Assembly: GCF_900107035.1 (NCBI RefSeq)
Contig: NZ_FNOJ01000004.1
Coordinates: forward strand, 62,001 to 126,000
DNA length: 64,000 nt
Reading direction: 5' to 3'
Source: Alicyclobacillus hesperidum
GTDB lineage: Bacteria > Bacillota > Bacilli > Alicyclobacillales > Alicyclobacillaceae
Shown here: positions 36,247 through 46,113 of the stretch, one piece after another
Layout of the letters: each line of letters begins with the position of its first letter
Position numbering within the stretch: the stretch's first letter is position 1
Made by a program: the position numbers and the translations under genes
Notes under the pieces: generated by a model
The model's database searches: none
Seen by the model: only the letters and a program-made list of their open reading frames with translations
What the model was told of the DNA's origin: nothing

Positions 36247-37905
36247 ATGGCTAAAAACAGATCGAGACTCTCGATTATCCCCCTGGGTGGAGTTGGGGAA
36301 ATCGGGAAGAATATGACTCTCTATTGGTACGGCAATGACATGATCATTGTCGATGCAGGATTGAAGTTTCCAGACGAGGATATGCTCGGAATCGATATTG
36401 TGATTCCAGACATTACGTTCTTGGTGGAAAATCGCGATAAAATCCGAGGTATTTTCCTGACACACGGACATGAAGATCATATCGGAGGCCTTCCCTATGT
36501 GTTGCGGGAAATCAATGTTCCTGTTTACAGCACGCGACTCACGCTCGGGCTCGTCGAGCACAAGTTGCGCGAGCATGGGTTGAATGACTCCGCGAAGTTA
36601 ATCGCCATCGACGGCAATTCGAATATTCAAATCGGCGATTTTACGATCTCGGCCTTTTACGTGAACCACAGCATTCCGGATACGGTCGGTTTCGCCATCG
36701 AAACCCCGGAAGGCGTCGTGATTCATACAGGCGATTTCAAATTTGATCAAACGCCAGTCGACGGTCGTCAGGCGGACGTGCACAAACTAGCGGCGTGGGG
36801 GGCCAAAGGCGTACTTGCGCTGGTTGGTGATAGCACCAATGCGGAGCGACCCGGGTATACGCCGTCTGAACTCAGTGTCGGCGCGAAAATCGACGAGATT
36901 ATTGCCCAGGCGCCAGGGCGCGTGATTATGTCGACGTTTGCCTCCAATATCCACCGTCTGCAACTCATGATTCGGGCTGCTGAAAAGTACGGTCGACGTG
37001 TAGCGGTGGTTGGTCGTAGCATGGTCAACAACATCCAGACTTCGCTACAACTCGGATATTTGGAGGCGATGCCGGAGACGTTGATCGATGCGGACGATGT
37101 CAACAAACTGGATCCGTCCAAGCTTGTGATCCTCTCGACGGGCAGCCAAGGCGAGCCCATGTCGGCTTTGACTCGAATGGCTCGCGCTGCACATCGTAAA
37201 ATCGAGATCGTACCGGGCGATACCGTCGTTTTGGCAAGCTCACCAATACCCGGAAATGAAAAGTATGTGGCACGCACGATTGATCAACTGTTCCGCGCTG
37301 GGGCTAATGTCATTTACCGCGGCGTGCACGCGTCGGGTCACGGTAGCCAGGAAGAGTTGAAATGGATGTTGCAACTTGTGCGGCCTAAATATTTCTTGCC
37401 GGTACACGGTGAGTTCCGTATGCAGCGCACACATGCCGATCTCGCCATTCAACTCGGGGTCGACCCGGATCATATCTTCATAACAGAATTAGGCGATGTC
37501 GTGGAGTTTGAGGATGGACGCGCTCGTCTCGGCGGCAAGGTACCCGCTGGCACTGTGATGATCGACGGGCTTGGTGTCGGAGATGTGGGGAATATTGTCC
37601 TGCGTGATCGCAAACTGCTGTCTCAGGATGGGATTCTGGTTGTCGTAGTGACGTTGTCCAAGGCGACTGGACACATTTTGTCAGGGCCTGATATCATTTC
37701 ACGCGGATTTGTGTATGTTCGCGAGTCAGAGGCATTGCTCGATGAGGCGAACAAGTTGGTTGAAACGACGCTGGCCAAACTGGTCTCCGACAATGTGAGC
37801 GAGTGGTCTTCGTTGAAAACGGCGGTTCGTGATACGTTGGGTCGATACCTGTTCGAACAAACGCGGCGCCGTCCGATGATCCTGCCTATCATTATGGAAG
37901 CTTAA
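36247..37905 (+). CDS. rnjB: Ribonuclease J
   Basis: 552 residues. A metallo-beta-lactamase/beta-CASP nuclease with 5'-3' exo- and endoribonuclease activity, central to mRNA turnover in Bacillota. The zinc motif Thr-His-Gly-His-Glu-Asp-His is complete, so it should be active. Further motifs are His-Ser-Ile-Pro-Asp, Thr-Gly-Asp-Phe-Lys-Phe-Asp and Val-His-Ala-Ser-Gly-His-Gly, and a C-terminal dimer domain follows. The symbol follows its position after dapA; whether it is J1- or J2-like by sequence I cannot tell. ATG after TGGAGG. Confidence 0.94.
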   Translation: MAKNRSRLSIIPLGGVGEIGKNMTLYWYGNDMIIVDAGLKFPDEDMLGIDIVIPDITFLVENRDKIRGIFLTHGHEDHIGGLPYVLREINVPVYSTRLTLGLVEHKLREHGLNDSAKLIAIDGNSNIQIGDFTISAFYVNHSIPDTVGFAIETPEGVVIHTGDFKFDQTPVDGRQADVHKLAAWGAKGVLALVGDSTNAERPGYTPSELSVGAKIDEIIAQAPGRVIMSTFASNIHRLQLMIRAAEKYGRRVAVVGRSMVNNIQTSLQLGYLEAMPETLIDADDVNKLDPSKLVILSTGSQGEPMSALTRMARAAHRKIEIVPGDTVVLASSPIPGNEKYVARTIDQLFRAGANVIYRGVHASGHGSQEELKWMLQLVRPKYFLPVHGEFRMQRTHADLAIQLGVDPDHIFITELGDVVEFEDGRARLGGKVPAGTVMIDGLGVGDVGNIVLRDRKLLSQDGILVVVVTLSKATGHILSGPDIISRGFVYVRESEALLDEANKLVETTLAKLVSDNVSEWSSLKTAVRDTLGRYLFEQTRRRPMILPIIMEA

Positions 37906-37929
37906 TGTTTAACCGCCACAAGTGCATGA

Positions 37930-37967
37930 GCGGCTACCCATCAGATGCATGGGTAGCCGTTTTCGTG
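37930..37967 (+). terminator. Terminator after RNase J
   Basis: Perfect arms CGGCTACCCAT (37931-37941) and ATGGGTAGCCG (37949-37959), then TTTTCGTGTTT. Confidence 0.8.
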
Positions 37968-38034
37968 TTTGGACGGCGCGTATCGGTTTTTGCGTCAGGG
38001 TCGATACTACATCGGCAGAGAGGAGTAGGGTACG

Positions 38035-38823
38035 ATGAATAGGCAAGGAAAAGCTGCTTACGATGCAATCATGAGCACAGGCGGACGCCCTTTTGCACGA
38101 ACCGAGCCGCTTTTGCAGGAGGCGGAGGAAGAAGCGCAAAGTTCGCAAAGCGAGAATATTTCCGCGCTGGGTGTGACGAGTCCAGCAACGGCGCCGGACA
38201 GCGACATTTTCTGCCTGACTATCATCGGCCAGATCGAGGGCCACATGGTGTTACCTCCCCAAAACAAGACGACGAAGTACGAGCACGTGATTCCACAGCT
38301 TGTGGCGGTGGAAGAAAGTGATAAGATTGACGGCTTGCTTCTCATCCTGAATACGGTGGGCGGAGATGTCGAAGCGGGTCTTGCAATCGCCGAGTTGGTG
38401 GCGTCGCTGAGCAAACCGTCGGTGTCCATCGTGCTTGGAGGTGGGCACTCGATCGGCGTTCCGATCGCGGTCAGTGCAAACTACACGTTCATCGCCGAAT
38501 CCGCAAGTATGACCATCCATCCTGTTCGTTTGAACGGATTGGTGATCGGCGTACAGCAGTCCTTTGAGTACCTTGAAAAAATGCAGGATCGCGTGACCCG
38601 CTTCGTCGTCGAACACTCGCGAATCACGGAAGACGTATTTCGGTCGCTCATGTTAAACACTGGTGAAATGGCGAAGGACATCGGAACCACGGTGATTGGC
38701 CGCGACGCGGTCAAGTATGGACTCTGTGATGAAGTTGGCGGGCTGGGGCAAGCGATGCACAAGTTGCGCGAACTCATCCAGGAACGCAAAGCATCTCAAG
38801 TCGTGACGGGGGTGGTTCAATAA
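38035..38823 (+). CDS. tepA: ClpP-class serine protease TepA
   Basis: 262 residues, ClpP/crotonase fold. TepA was named in B. subtilis as a translocation-enhancing peptidase and may degrade signal peptides. The oxyanion and nucleophile region reads Gly-Gly-Gly-His-Ser-Ile-Gly-Val-Pro, and the His of the dyad is likely in Met-Thr-Ile-His-Pro. The N-terminal 50 residues are polar and low-complexity. ATG start; the stop overlaps the ylzJ ATG (TAATG). Confidence 0.9.
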   Translation: MNRQGKAAYDAIMSTGGRPFARTEPLLQEAEEEAQSSQSENISALGVTSPATAPDSDIFCLTIIGQIEGHMVLPPQNKTTKYEHVIPQLVAVEESDKIDGLLLILNTVGGDVEAGLAIAELVASLSKPSVSIVLGGGHSIGVPIAVSANYTFIAESASMTIHPVRLNGLVIGVQQSFEYLEKMQDRVTRFVVEHSRITEDVFRSLMLNTGEMAKDIGTTVIGRDAVKYGLCDEVGGLGQAMHKLRELIQERKASQVVTGVVQ

Positions 38824-39032
38824 TGCATTGGACAACGCTGTCCGACGCTGAAATCTTTGCGGGCTGGAACGAACCACCAAAGGTGTCATATGAAGAGGCC
38901 GTCGTAGGACAAGCGCGTCTGATCATAGCGCGCCAGTCCAATGGGAAAGCCGTGATCGAGCGCTTGATCAGTCCTTATGCGAGCGATTATTTGCGACCGG
39001 ACTGGCAGCCAGGTATGCCCTTTTACGGTTGA
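38823..39032 (+). CDS. ylzJ: YlzJ-like small protein
   Basis: 69 residues, no membrane segment. The place between tepA and ftsK/spoIIIE, the length and the C-terminal Ile-Ser-Pro-x-Ala-Ser-Asp-Tyr-Leu-x-Pro-x-Trp-x-Pro-Gly match the YlzJ family. The function is unknown. The ATG shares its A with the tepA stop codon, indicating translational coupling. Confidence 0.85.
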   Translation: MHWTTLSDAEIFAGWNEPPKVSYEEAVVGQARLIIARQSNGKAVIERLISPYASDYLRPDWQPGMPFYG

Positions 39033-39086
39033 ACAGGCAGGAAAATGCCGACGTAGCCACGAATCTTCAGTCTGAGGAAAGGGCTG

Positions 39087-41564
39087 GTGGGGTTCGTGGC
39101 ACGCAAACAACAACAGAAAAATGTCCTCAAGTACGAGGTCACCGGTCTCGCTATGTTGACGGGATGCGCCTTGGCGCTTGGACGCCTCGGTTATGTCGGG
39201 CAATTTTTGGCTGCCGTGAGCATTTATTTAGCTGGCAGTTGGTACTTTTTAATTCCCATCCTCGTTGGTTACGCAGCCATCTACATGATGGTTCGTCGTT
39301 CGCGTTTTGTATGGGATAGTCGGCATCTTGGCTTGCTTATTTTATTGTTATGTATTCTTGCGCTCATCGAAATGAATTTTTATTCCAATCTTGCTGATCA
39401 AGGATTGCAGAATCACTTTCTTGCAAGCGAATGGACGGCCTTGCAAGAACTGCGCGGCTACATCTTCGCACCGACGACTGGTACTCCGCCAAGTGCTGGC
39501 GGAGGCTTGGTGGGGTTTTTCATATTTTATCTTCTTCACATGTTGTTTAACTCGCCGCAAACATATGAGATCGGTCCGCGGCTCGTGATTGTCGCAGGGG
39601 GATTGATTGGCATCGCACTCGTTTTGCAGATCTCCCTCGTGAGCGCGATTGGCAAGGGGTCTCGCTTTACGGAGCGCGCACTTGACGGCCTGTGGAAGAC
39701 CGTCAAGCGGCAAACCGGGGCTGTCTTTCAGGCGGAGAAAGACGAGCAACCGGAAATTGAAGAAGAGGCTCCGCGTCGCCGGCGGCGGCCCACCATCGTG
39801 ATCGATGGTGAGGTCTATGAAACCCATGCAGGGGCAACAGAGCCTGTTTCGGCGACTGCCGACGCGGGTGAAAGGGACGTCCCCCCGCCCGTCATCCACG
39901 ACTTTGCCGCGCGCGCGCGACAACATGCGATGGATATGATGACCGCGCCACACCAGGAAGCATTCGACGACGGTCAGGATGCTCTGGTGGAAACGGCGGA
40001 CAAGGGTTTGGTCGTGCGCTTTCCTGACGCGGTAACTGCACCAAAAAAGCCGATTTCGCCGCCGACTCGGGAACACTCGGCGATGCCAGAGTACGAAGTG
40101 GGGCCAATGGTCCATGACGACAACTACCAACTGCCGCCACTCACTTTGTTCGACATGCCGACAGCCCCGCCATCGGGTTTTTCGTCGGCCAGTGCGCACG
40201 AAAATGCGCAAAAGCTACAGGCGACCTTACAGTCGTTTGGAGTGCAGGCGACAGTTGTGGAGATCAATCGCGGACCTACGGTAACGCGGTATGAATTGCA
40301 ACCGGCCGCGGGCGTCAAGGTCTCGCGCATCGTTGGTCTGACCGATGATATCGCGCTTGCGCTGGCAGCTCGCGACATTCGAATGGAAGCGCCGGTTCCG
40401 GGCAAGTCCGTGATCGGTATCGAAGTGCCCAACGATGAGGTCGCAATCGTCTCTTTGCGCGAGGTTTTACAGTCGCCCGAATTTCAAAAGTCGTCCGCCA
40501 AACTTGCGCTTGCACTCGGCAGGGATATTACGGGTGCACCGATTGTAGGCGACCTGCAAAAGATGCCGCACCTCTTGGTCGCAGGGGCTACAGGATCTGG
40601 TAAGAGTGTTTGTATTAACGGTATGATTGCCTCGATACTGATGCGGGCAAAACCGCATGAAGTCAAACTGTTGATGATTGACCCCAAAATGGTGGAACTC
40701 AGCGGCTACAACGGCATTCCACATCTTCTGGCACCTGTTGTGATCGACCCGCGCAAAGCTGCTTTTGCTCTAAAAAAAGTCGTGCAAGAAATGGAGAATC
40801 GCTATCAGTTGATGGCGGAGCGGGGGGCACGCGATATTGAACGCTACAATCATTTGTTGCGCGAAGAAGGGCTCGATCCTTTGCCGTACATTGTCGTGAT
40901 TGTGGACGAACTCGCGGATCTTATGATGGTGGCTCCGGGTGATGTCGAAGACGCCATCTGTCGGATTGCACAGATGGCTCGTGCGGCAGGAATTCACTTG
41001 ATTGTAGCGACACAGCGGCCGTCGGTCGACGTCATTACAGGTCTCATCAAAGCGAACATCCCGAGCCGTATCGCGTTTGCCGTGTCATCGATGGCCGACT
41101 CGCGGACAATTCTTGACGGGGGTGGCGCCGAAAAGTTGCTTGGGCGAGGCGACATGCTCTACCTGCCAGTCGGTGCAGCGAAAGCGACACGCGTTCAAGG
41201 TGCGTTCGTTTCGGAATTGGAAATCGAACGTCTGGTCGAATACGTAAAGAACCAGCAACAGGCTGTTTACACGGTGGATTTGAACACCGGGGCCGAAGAG
41301 TCGGAACCTAGTGAAGATGGACCGGAACTGGACAGCTTGTTCATGGATGCTGTAGATCTCGTGGTCGATTTGGGACAGGCTTCTGTGTCGATGTTGCAAC
41401 GCCGATTCCGCATTGGATATTCACGGGCGGCAAGAATTGTCGATCAAATGGAGCAAAGTGGTATTGTAGGCCCGTTTGAGGGGAGCAAGCCGCGTGAAGT
41501 TTTGATCTCTAAAGAACAGTGGTTGCAGGCCAAAGCGTCTTTCACACGTCCACAGGAAGGCTGA
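39087..41564 (+). CDS. spoIIIE: DNA translocase FtsK/SpoIIIE
   Basis: 825 residues. Four hydrophobic segments lie in the first 180 residues, then an acidic/proline-rich linker (to about 340), then the alpha/beta motor with Walker A Gly-Ala-Thr-Gly-Ser-Gly-Lys-Ser and Walker B Val-Ile-Val-Asp-Glu-Leu-Ala-Asp. The gamma winged-helix domain ([10 protein letters not shown]) closes it. It pumps DNA through the septum in division and into the forespore. GTG at 39087 follows GAGGAAA by about nine bases; GTG 39096 is possible. SpoIIIE is favoured by synteny. Confidence 0.95.
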   Translation: MGFVARKQQQKNVLKYEVTGLAMLTGCALALGRLGYVGQFLAAVSIYLAGSWYFLIPILVGYAAIYMMVRRSRFVWDSRHLGLLILLLCILALIEMNFYSNLADQGLQNHFLASEWTALQELRGYIFAPTTGTPPSAGGGLVGFFIFYLLHMLFNSPQTYEIGPRLVIVAGGLIGIALVLQISLVSAIGKGSRFTERALDGLWKTVKRQTGAVFQAEKDEQPEIEEEAPRRRRRPTIVIDGEVYETHAGATEPVSATADAGERDVPPPVIHDFAARARQHAMDMMTAPHQEAFDDGQDALVETADKGLVVRFPDAVTAPKKPISPPTREHSAMPEYEVGPMVHDDNYQLPPLTLFDMPTAPPSGFSSASAHENAQKLQATLQSFGVQATVVEINRGPTVTRYELQPAAGVKVSRIVGLTDDIALALAARDIRMEAPVPGKSVIGIEVPNDEVAIVSLREVLQSPEFQKSSAKLALALGRDITGAPIVGDLQKMPHLLVAGATGSGKSVCINGMIASILMRAKPHEVKLLMIDPKMVELSGYNGIPHLLAPVVIDPRKAAFALKKVVQEMENRYQLMAERGARDIERYNHLLREEGLDPLPYIVVIVDELADLMMVAPGDVEDAICRIAQMARAAGIHLIVATQRPSVDVITGLIKANIPSRIAFAVSSMADSRTILDGGGAEKLLGRGDMLYLPVGAAKATRVQGAFVSELEIERLVEYVKNQQQAVYTVDLNTGAEESEPSEDGPELDSLFMDAVDLVVDLGQASVSMLQRRFRIGYSRAARIVDQMEQSGIVGPFEGSKPREVLISKEQWLQAKASFTRPQEG

Positions 41565-41643
41565 GCCCGGTCAGCATACTTGTCCTTTCCCGTCCATATA
41601 TGTAGTTGTAGCAGTTTTGATGGGGCGAGGAGAGGACGTCAAA

Positions 41644-42213
41644 ATGTCGGGTAAAAGTGTGTGGTGGGGCGCGACGGCGCTTGCGGTCGCGCTTCTGGCA
41701 GGCTACGCGCTGACGCAGAATCGGTTGTTGCCAAGAACGAACGGAGCGTCGTCTGTCCCTGTGGCGGCGGGGAGAACGACAGCGGATACGGCGCCGACAG
41801 ATGCGATGGTGAATACGGTGACGTCGGCTCTGGCAAACGTCAGTGGTCTCTATGATATGGCGATTCTTCCTGATGGGCTCGGCGACAATCGTTTTGTCGT
41901 GTCGGCGATGGTTGATGTGAGTGGGCAAAACGGAGCGATTCCTCCGTCTGGCACAGCGGATACGGCGATGCGGTCGCTGGTTAATGCGTTCTTTCGCGAT
42001 GTGTATTCTCTCTCGGAGCCAATTAGTGAAGCAGAAATCACATTTACAGAGGACGGAACTCTCGTTGGCACTGCAGGATTGGGGAAAGACGCGTATGACT
42101 CTCTGGCCACATCGACGATGAACGGCGATCTCGCCTCCGCACTCGCGTCCTCTCCCCAGCGCGATGCGAGTTCGGCGAATGAGGAGTGGCTCGAGTTGAA
42201 GCCGGAAAACTAG
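41644..42213 (+). CDS. Hypothetical membrane-anchored or exported protein
   Basis: 189 residues that I do not recognise. A hydrophobic N-terminal segment (about 6-22) acts as signal anchor. A Ser/Thr/Ala-rich linker is followed by a compact domain containing Leu-Tyr-Asp-Met-Ala-Ile-Leu-Pro-Asp-Gly-Leu. The region 41580-41643 has no clear promoter. ATG at 41644 with GAGGAGAGGA upstream. It lies where B. subtilis carries the ymf genes. Confidence 0.75.
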   Translation: MSGKSVWWGATALAVALLAGYALTQNRLLPRTNGASSVPVAAGRTTADTAPTDAMVNTVTSALANVSGLYDMAILPDGLGDNRFVVSAMVDVSGQNGAIPPSGTADTAMRSLVNAFFRDVYSLSEPISEAEITFTEDGTLVGTAGLGKDAYDSLATSTMNGDLASALASSPQRDASSANEEWLELKPEN

Positions 42214-42225
42214 ACAAGTGTGGCA

Positions 42226-42254
42226 AAGGCGGCGCCTGTTACGGGCGCCGCCTT
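42226..42254. terminator. Bidirectional hairpin between convergent orphan genes
   Basis: Eleven-base perfect arms AAGGCGGCGCC (42226-42236) and GGCGCCGCCTT (42244-42254) with a seven-base loop. The stop codon of the minus-strand gene lies in the loop and 3' arm. The T tracts on both sides are short. Confidence 0.6.
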
Positions 42255-42586
42255 GGTGTTGCACCATACATGAATCGTTGCGTGATAGAAATTCGCTCGC
42301 GTCGAAAAGCACGCATCAGAGCTCGAACCAACGGCTCATGGCCCGTGCGCAAAAGCGTCTCGACGATGGTCTGTAACGTAAACGACTCATCGAGACAGTC
42401 TTGCACTTGTGGGTTGTCATCTAAGTAATATAACCACCGTTCGTCGTAGAAGCTCCCACGCTGTTCTCGATACGCTTCTGAATAGAGATGATAGATATCG
42501 AACGTCGTGTTGAGTTGATCTAGATAAAACTCAAGCTGGTACAATGCCTTCGCGACTGAGAGATGTTCACCATGCATATAGGCCAA
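42239..42586 (-). CDS. Hypothetical protein (orphan, minus strand)
   Basis: 115 residues, soluble, helical in look, rich in Tyr, Leu and Arg (for example Leu-Tyr-Gln-Leu-Glu-Phe-Tyr-Leu-Asp-Gln-Leu). I do not recognise the family. The TTG start at 42586 has AAAGGAT eight bases upstream on the minus strand, which supports a real gene. It is the only minus-strand gene in this part of the window and is convergent with the exported orphan protein. Confidence 0.65.
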   Translation of the reverse strand: MAYMHGEHLSVAKALYQLEFYLDQLNTTFDIYHLYSEAYREQRGSFYDERWLYYLDDNPQVQDCLDESFTLQTIVETLLRTGHEPLVRALMRAFRRERISITQRFMYGATPRRRP

Positions 42587-42723
42587 TGGGATTCATCCTT
42601 TCATACACATTATGTAAGACGGAAAACGTAAAGGCAAGCATGGATTGAAACAGGTACAATGGTGTCTATGAGTGTGAGCATATGTCGAGCTCACCGGGAT
42701 TTGCATAGGAGTTGACAACGGGT

Positions 42724-43746
42724 TTGAAACGGCTGTATCTGGGTTCCTTACTCTGTTTCAGTTTTGCCCTCGTGGGCTGCGGTGCACCGGATTTGAGTGC
42801 TATGCAACCGCAAGTTCAGAAGTCGGCCGCAATCGTCGTCGATGTAGACAACCCACCGTTTGCCGCCAATGCTACCGCGGTGGCAGAGGGTGGGGGGGTG
42901 TCAACGGAAGTCGTGCACGCAACTGCCGGAGATATGTTGACACAGGTAGACCAAATCCTCGCCAATCAGGGCGTCAATGGCGTTGTCATTGTAGTTCACT
43001 CTGCAAACCCGATACTTCAATCTGTTGCGCAACTTGCACGCCAACATCCAAAGGTTCGATTTGTCGTTGTCAGTGATTGGCCGGCTACCTTGCCACAGTT
43101 GGCCAACCTAAGTGCGCTCGCCATGGATCCCGATACCATTGCCTATGCCATCGGCTATTTAGTAGGGGTCAACATGAACGAACTCGTCGCGAAATCAACA
43201 TCGACGTACGGATATGCTGGACAACCCAAAATTGGATATTTGCCTTCGTCCGCGCCGAGTGATGAACAAAAGGCATTTTTCGCGGGTCTTTACCAAAGTG
43301 ATCCCGCGGCAAACGTGATTCCGCTGGTTTCTCTCAACGGACCCGGTTTTCCTATTCTTTATCCAACTGTGTCCGTCGCAGTCGTTGGCAACCAGCCAAG
43401 TGCGGCTCAACTCGCTGCGATATCGGCACAAACGGCGACTGTCTATTCCTTTGCCCAGTCTCTTACAGGAACAACCCCTGCCATTGAACCTGGGCATCTG
43501 GCATCCTCGCGCGTTCGGGATGCACTGTCCCAATTGCAGGCAAAGTCGTGGAGCTCCGGCCAGCAATCCGTGGTGGATCTGAGTTCCGTCTCGCTCAATA
43601 CAGCCGTAGTGCCCGCCTCGGTTGTCCTAGCCTGGGCGAAATTTGAGGTGGATGCGGAGCAGACGGCAAGCTCGTGGCAAGCCCAATTTGCCGCGCTTTC
43701 TCCAACCACGCGCGCGCAGTTGGCGAACGAGTTCGGATTATCGTAA
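42724..43746 (+). CDS. Lipoprotein of the Med/BMP (PBP1-like) type
   Basis: About 340 residues. The start Met-Lys-Arg, a hydrophobic stretch and the lipobox Leu-Val-Gly-Cys make it a lipoprotein. The body resembles basic-membrane-protein/Med substrate-binding folds (Gly-Val-Val-Ile-Val-Val-His-Ser, Lys-Val-Arg-Phe-Val-Val-Val-Ser-Asp, Ala-Tyr-Ala-Ile-Gly-Tyr-Leu-Val-Gly). The ligand is unknown and no ABC transporter is adjacent. AGGAG at 42707-42711 abuts the TTG at 42712, so I prefer the TTG at 42724 although its spacing (12) is long. Confidence 0.75.
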   Translation: MKRLYLGSLLCFSFALVGCGAPDLSAMQPQVQKSAAIVVDVDNPPFAANATAVAEGGGVSTEVVHATAGDMLTQVDQILANQGVNGVVIVVHSANPILQSVAQLARQHPKVRFVVVSDWPATLPQLANLSALAMDPDTIAYAIGYLVGVNMNELVAKSTSTYGYAGQPKIGYLPSSAPSDEQKAFFAGLYQSDPAANVIPLVSLNGPGFPILYPTVSVAVVGNQPSAAQLAAISAQTATVYSFAQSLTGTTPAIEPGHLASSRVRDALSQLQAKSWSSGQQSVVDLSSVSLNTAVVPASVVLAWAKFEVDAEQTASSWQAQFAALSPTTRAQLANEFGLS

Positions 43747-43777
43747 GGTGCGGCAAAGCTGAAAGGAGCCGAAATCG

Positions 43778-44548
43778 GTGGCAGAGTATTATTTTCAGTA
43801 TCAAATCAAGCGGGATCGGCCAGGACTCCTTGGCGACATCTCGTCCCTGCTTGGCATGCTTGGCGTGAACATCGTACAATTATCGGGTGTTTCGGAGTTT
43901 GGCCGGGGGTTTTTAATTCGCGTCGATCGCCCGGATATTCTCGATGTCTTGACGACGATGCTTCATTCGATGGAAGACATCGAAGTGACCGCGCTACGCG
44001 AACCGACTTTGCGCGATAGGTTGGCCTTGCGCCATGGGCGGTTTATCGAACGAAGTGATACGGAAAAGCGAACGTATCGTTTTGTCCGCGATGAACTTGG
44101 TGTGCTAGTCGACTTTTTGGGCGAGTTGTTAAAGCGTCCTGGCAAACAGGTCATTGGCGTGCGGGGGCAGCCACGCGTCGGAAAGACGGAAGCTGTCGTC
44201 GCGGCAAGTGTTTATGCGAATAAACGGTGGTTGTTCGTTTCTTCCACACTTCTTAAGCAGACCATCATGCGCGAGCTCCCGTCGAACGAGTTTTTATCGG
44301 ATCAATTCGTGTATATTATTGATGGTGCTGTATCGGTTTTGCGCGGCGGGGAGGATCATCTGCAATGTGTGGACGAAATTCTTCGCATGAAAGCTCCCAT
44401 CGTGATCGAGCATCCTGACGTATTTGTAAAACGTTCGCGATATACTTGGGATCTATTCGACTTGATCATTGAACTGCGGCGCGAGCCTCAAGAGGAATTG
44501 CGATATGATATGGTGGAAGACGATCCGTCAACCTGGACAAATCAGTGA
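43778..44548 (+). CDS. ymfK: YmfK family protein (DUF3388)
   Basis: 256 residues. An N-terminal ACT-like unit (Arg-Pro-Gly-Leu-Leu-Gly-Asp-Ile-Ser-Ser-Leu-Leu-Gly-Met-Leu-Gly-Val) precedes an ATPase-like region with Gly-Gln-Pro-Arg-Val-Gly-Lys-Thr-Glu, a P-loop variant. This architecture and the position before rodZ match YmfK of Bacillus. The function is unknown. GTG start nine bases after AAAGGAG (43762-43768). Confidence 0.85.
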   Translation: MAEYYFQYQIKRDRPGLLGDISSLLGMLGVNIVQLSGVSEFGRGFLIRVDRPDILDVLTTMLHSMEDIEVTALREPTLRDRLALRHGRFIERSDTEKRTYRFVRDELGVLVDFLGELLKRPGKQVIGVRGQPRVGKTEAVVAASVYANKRWLFVSSTLLKQTIMRELPSNEFLSDQFVYIIDGAVSVLRGGEDHLQCVDEILRMKAPIVIEHPDVFVKRSRYTWDLFDLIIELRREPQEELRYDMVEDDPSTWTNQ

Positions 44549-44572
44549 CGAGTGGACAAGGGAGGACGACCC

Positions 44573-45535
44573 GTGCAGGAACTTGGCCAGATTCTGCGTT
44601 CAAAAAGAGAATCTCTTGGGTTGACGCTGGATGATATCGAAGAGCGGACGAAAATCCGAAAGCGATACGTCGAGGCGCTTGAAGACGGGGATTGGAGCGT
44701 CTTGCCTGGTCGGGTATACGCGCGCGGGTTCGTTCGCACGTATGCAGAAGTGTTAGGGCTCGATGGTGTCGAACTGTTGCAACGATACGTCGATGGTCGG
44801 GAAAGTGGATCGGCCCATGAAACCGTGCGCCCGCCTTCGCCAGATGCGCAGAAGCGCGAGACGGGCTCAGTGGAGATGGAGCGCAAACCGGCCGCGAAGA
44901 TGGTCGAACCGCGTTCACTCAACGAGTTTCAACGCAGCCGTCCGCGGGCTGACCGCACCAGCAGTCAGCCAAAGCGCGATCGCGTCCGGCGTTCCGGGGC
45001 TTGGATTGGACAAGGTGCACTGATCCTCGCGGCGTTTGTCGTCATTGGTGGGGCGTATGTTCTTATTCACGATCATCGCGGAGCCAAAGGTTCGACGAAA
45101 GAGCCTGTAAAGACGGCGAGCAAACCGCAGACGACCGTCCATCGTCAACAGTCCAACAGTGTCACTGGCAATACCGTTAACAGCACTGGCAACACGGCGG
45201 CGTCGAAGCCAGTAAAACCAGCACCTGCCGTGCAAATCGTCGCCGAGCCATACGCCAATGGAGCTTATACATATAAGGTTTTGCATGTCACGCACCTGCA
45301 GGTGGATGTTCAGGTCGTATCCGGGCAACTCTGGATGAGTGCAACCGCAGATGGAGCCAATGTCGATCCAAACGATCTGTTGAATGCTGGTCAATCCAAG
45401 ACGTTTTCGGCCAATCAGAACGTCACGATTCATCTAGGACACGTGCAAGGCGTGCAGTTGTCTGTAAATGGACATCCGGTTGCTTTGCCGAATATCAATT
45501 GGGCCCCTGTCATTGTGTTGCAACGACAAGGTTAA
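44573..45535 (+). CDS. rodZ: Cytoskeletal protein RodZ (YmfM)
   Basis: 320 residues. An N-terminal HTH_25 domain (about 1-70, with Arg-Lys-Arg-Tyr-Val-Glu-Ala-Leu-Glu and Val-Tyr-Ala-Arg-Gly-Phe-Val-Arg-Thr-Tyr) is followed by a charged linker, one membrane helix (about 148-166), a Thr/Asn-rich periplasm-side linker and a C-terminal DUF4115-like beta domain. RodZ links MreB to the elongation complex. GTG seven bases after GGGAGG. It neighbours pgsA as in B. subtilis. Confidence 0.9.
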   Translation: MQELGQILRSKRESLGLTLDDIEERTKIRKRYVEALEDGDWSVLPGRVYARGFVRTYAEVLGLDGVELLQRYVDGRESGSAHETVRPPSPDAQKRETGSVEMERKPAAKMVEPRSLNEFQRSRPRADRTSSQPKRDRVRRSGAWIGQGALILAAFVVIGGAYVLIHDHRGAKGSTKEPVKTASKPQTTVHRQQSNSVTGNTVNSTGNTAASKPVKPAPAVQIVAEPYANGAYTYKVLHVTHLQVDVQVVSGQLWMSATADGANVDPNDLLNAGQSKTFSANQNVTIHLGHVQGVQLSVNGHPVALPNINWAPVIVLQRQG

Positions 45536-45562
45536 TGTGAAATTTGATGAAGGAGCGGTACC

Positions 45563-46054
45563 ATGGCAAAAGAAGCGTCTTTCGACATCGTATCCAAGGT
45601 CGATCTGCAAGAGGTCACCAATGCCGTCGACCAAGCGCGCCGCGAAATCGAGACGCGGTTCGACTTTAAGGGAAGTAAGAGTGAGATTCATTTGGAAGAT
45701 GGGCAGTTGACGCTGCTTTCGGACGACGAGTACAAACTCTCGCAAGTATATGATGTGTTGCAGACCAAATTGGTGAAGCGAAATGTGTCCTTGAAGGCGT
45801 TGAAGCCGGGCAAGGTCGAACCGGCCGCTGGAGGAACTGTTCGACAGACGGTTACGCTTGCACAAGGCATCGACGCGGATGTAGCAAAGCGCATCACAAA
45901 GTTGATCAAGGATTCAAAAATCAAGGTACAGGCGCAGATTCAAGGAGACCAGGTGCGGGTGTCCGGCAAAAGTCGGGACGATCTGCAGGCGGTCATCCAA
46001 ATGCTTCGCGAAGCCGATTTGGATATTCCTCTGCAGTTTACGAATTACCGCTGA
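45563..46054 (+). CDS. yajQ: YajQ family nucleotide-binding protein
   Basis: 163 residues, the family norm. The start Ser-Phe-Asp-Ile-Val-Ser-Lys-Val-Asp and the ending [12 protein letters not shown] are signatures. YajQ proteins bind nucleotides; in Xanthomonas a member binds cyclic di-GMP. The role in Bacillota is not defined. ATG after AAGGAG. Confidence 0.92.
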   Translation: MAKEASFDIVSKVDLQEVTNAVDQARREIETRFDFKGSKSEIHLEDGQLTLLSDDEYKLSQVYDVLQTKLVKRNVSLKALKPGKVEPAAGGTVRQTVTLAQGIDADVAKRITKLIKDSKIKVQAQIQGDQVRVSGKSRDDLQAVIQMLREADLDIPLQFTNYR

Positions 46055-46113
46055 CGCGCCGTGGACACGCCGCTGGTAAGCGGCATCGACGCGGAGCAGA
46101 GGAGCGTGGGCGT

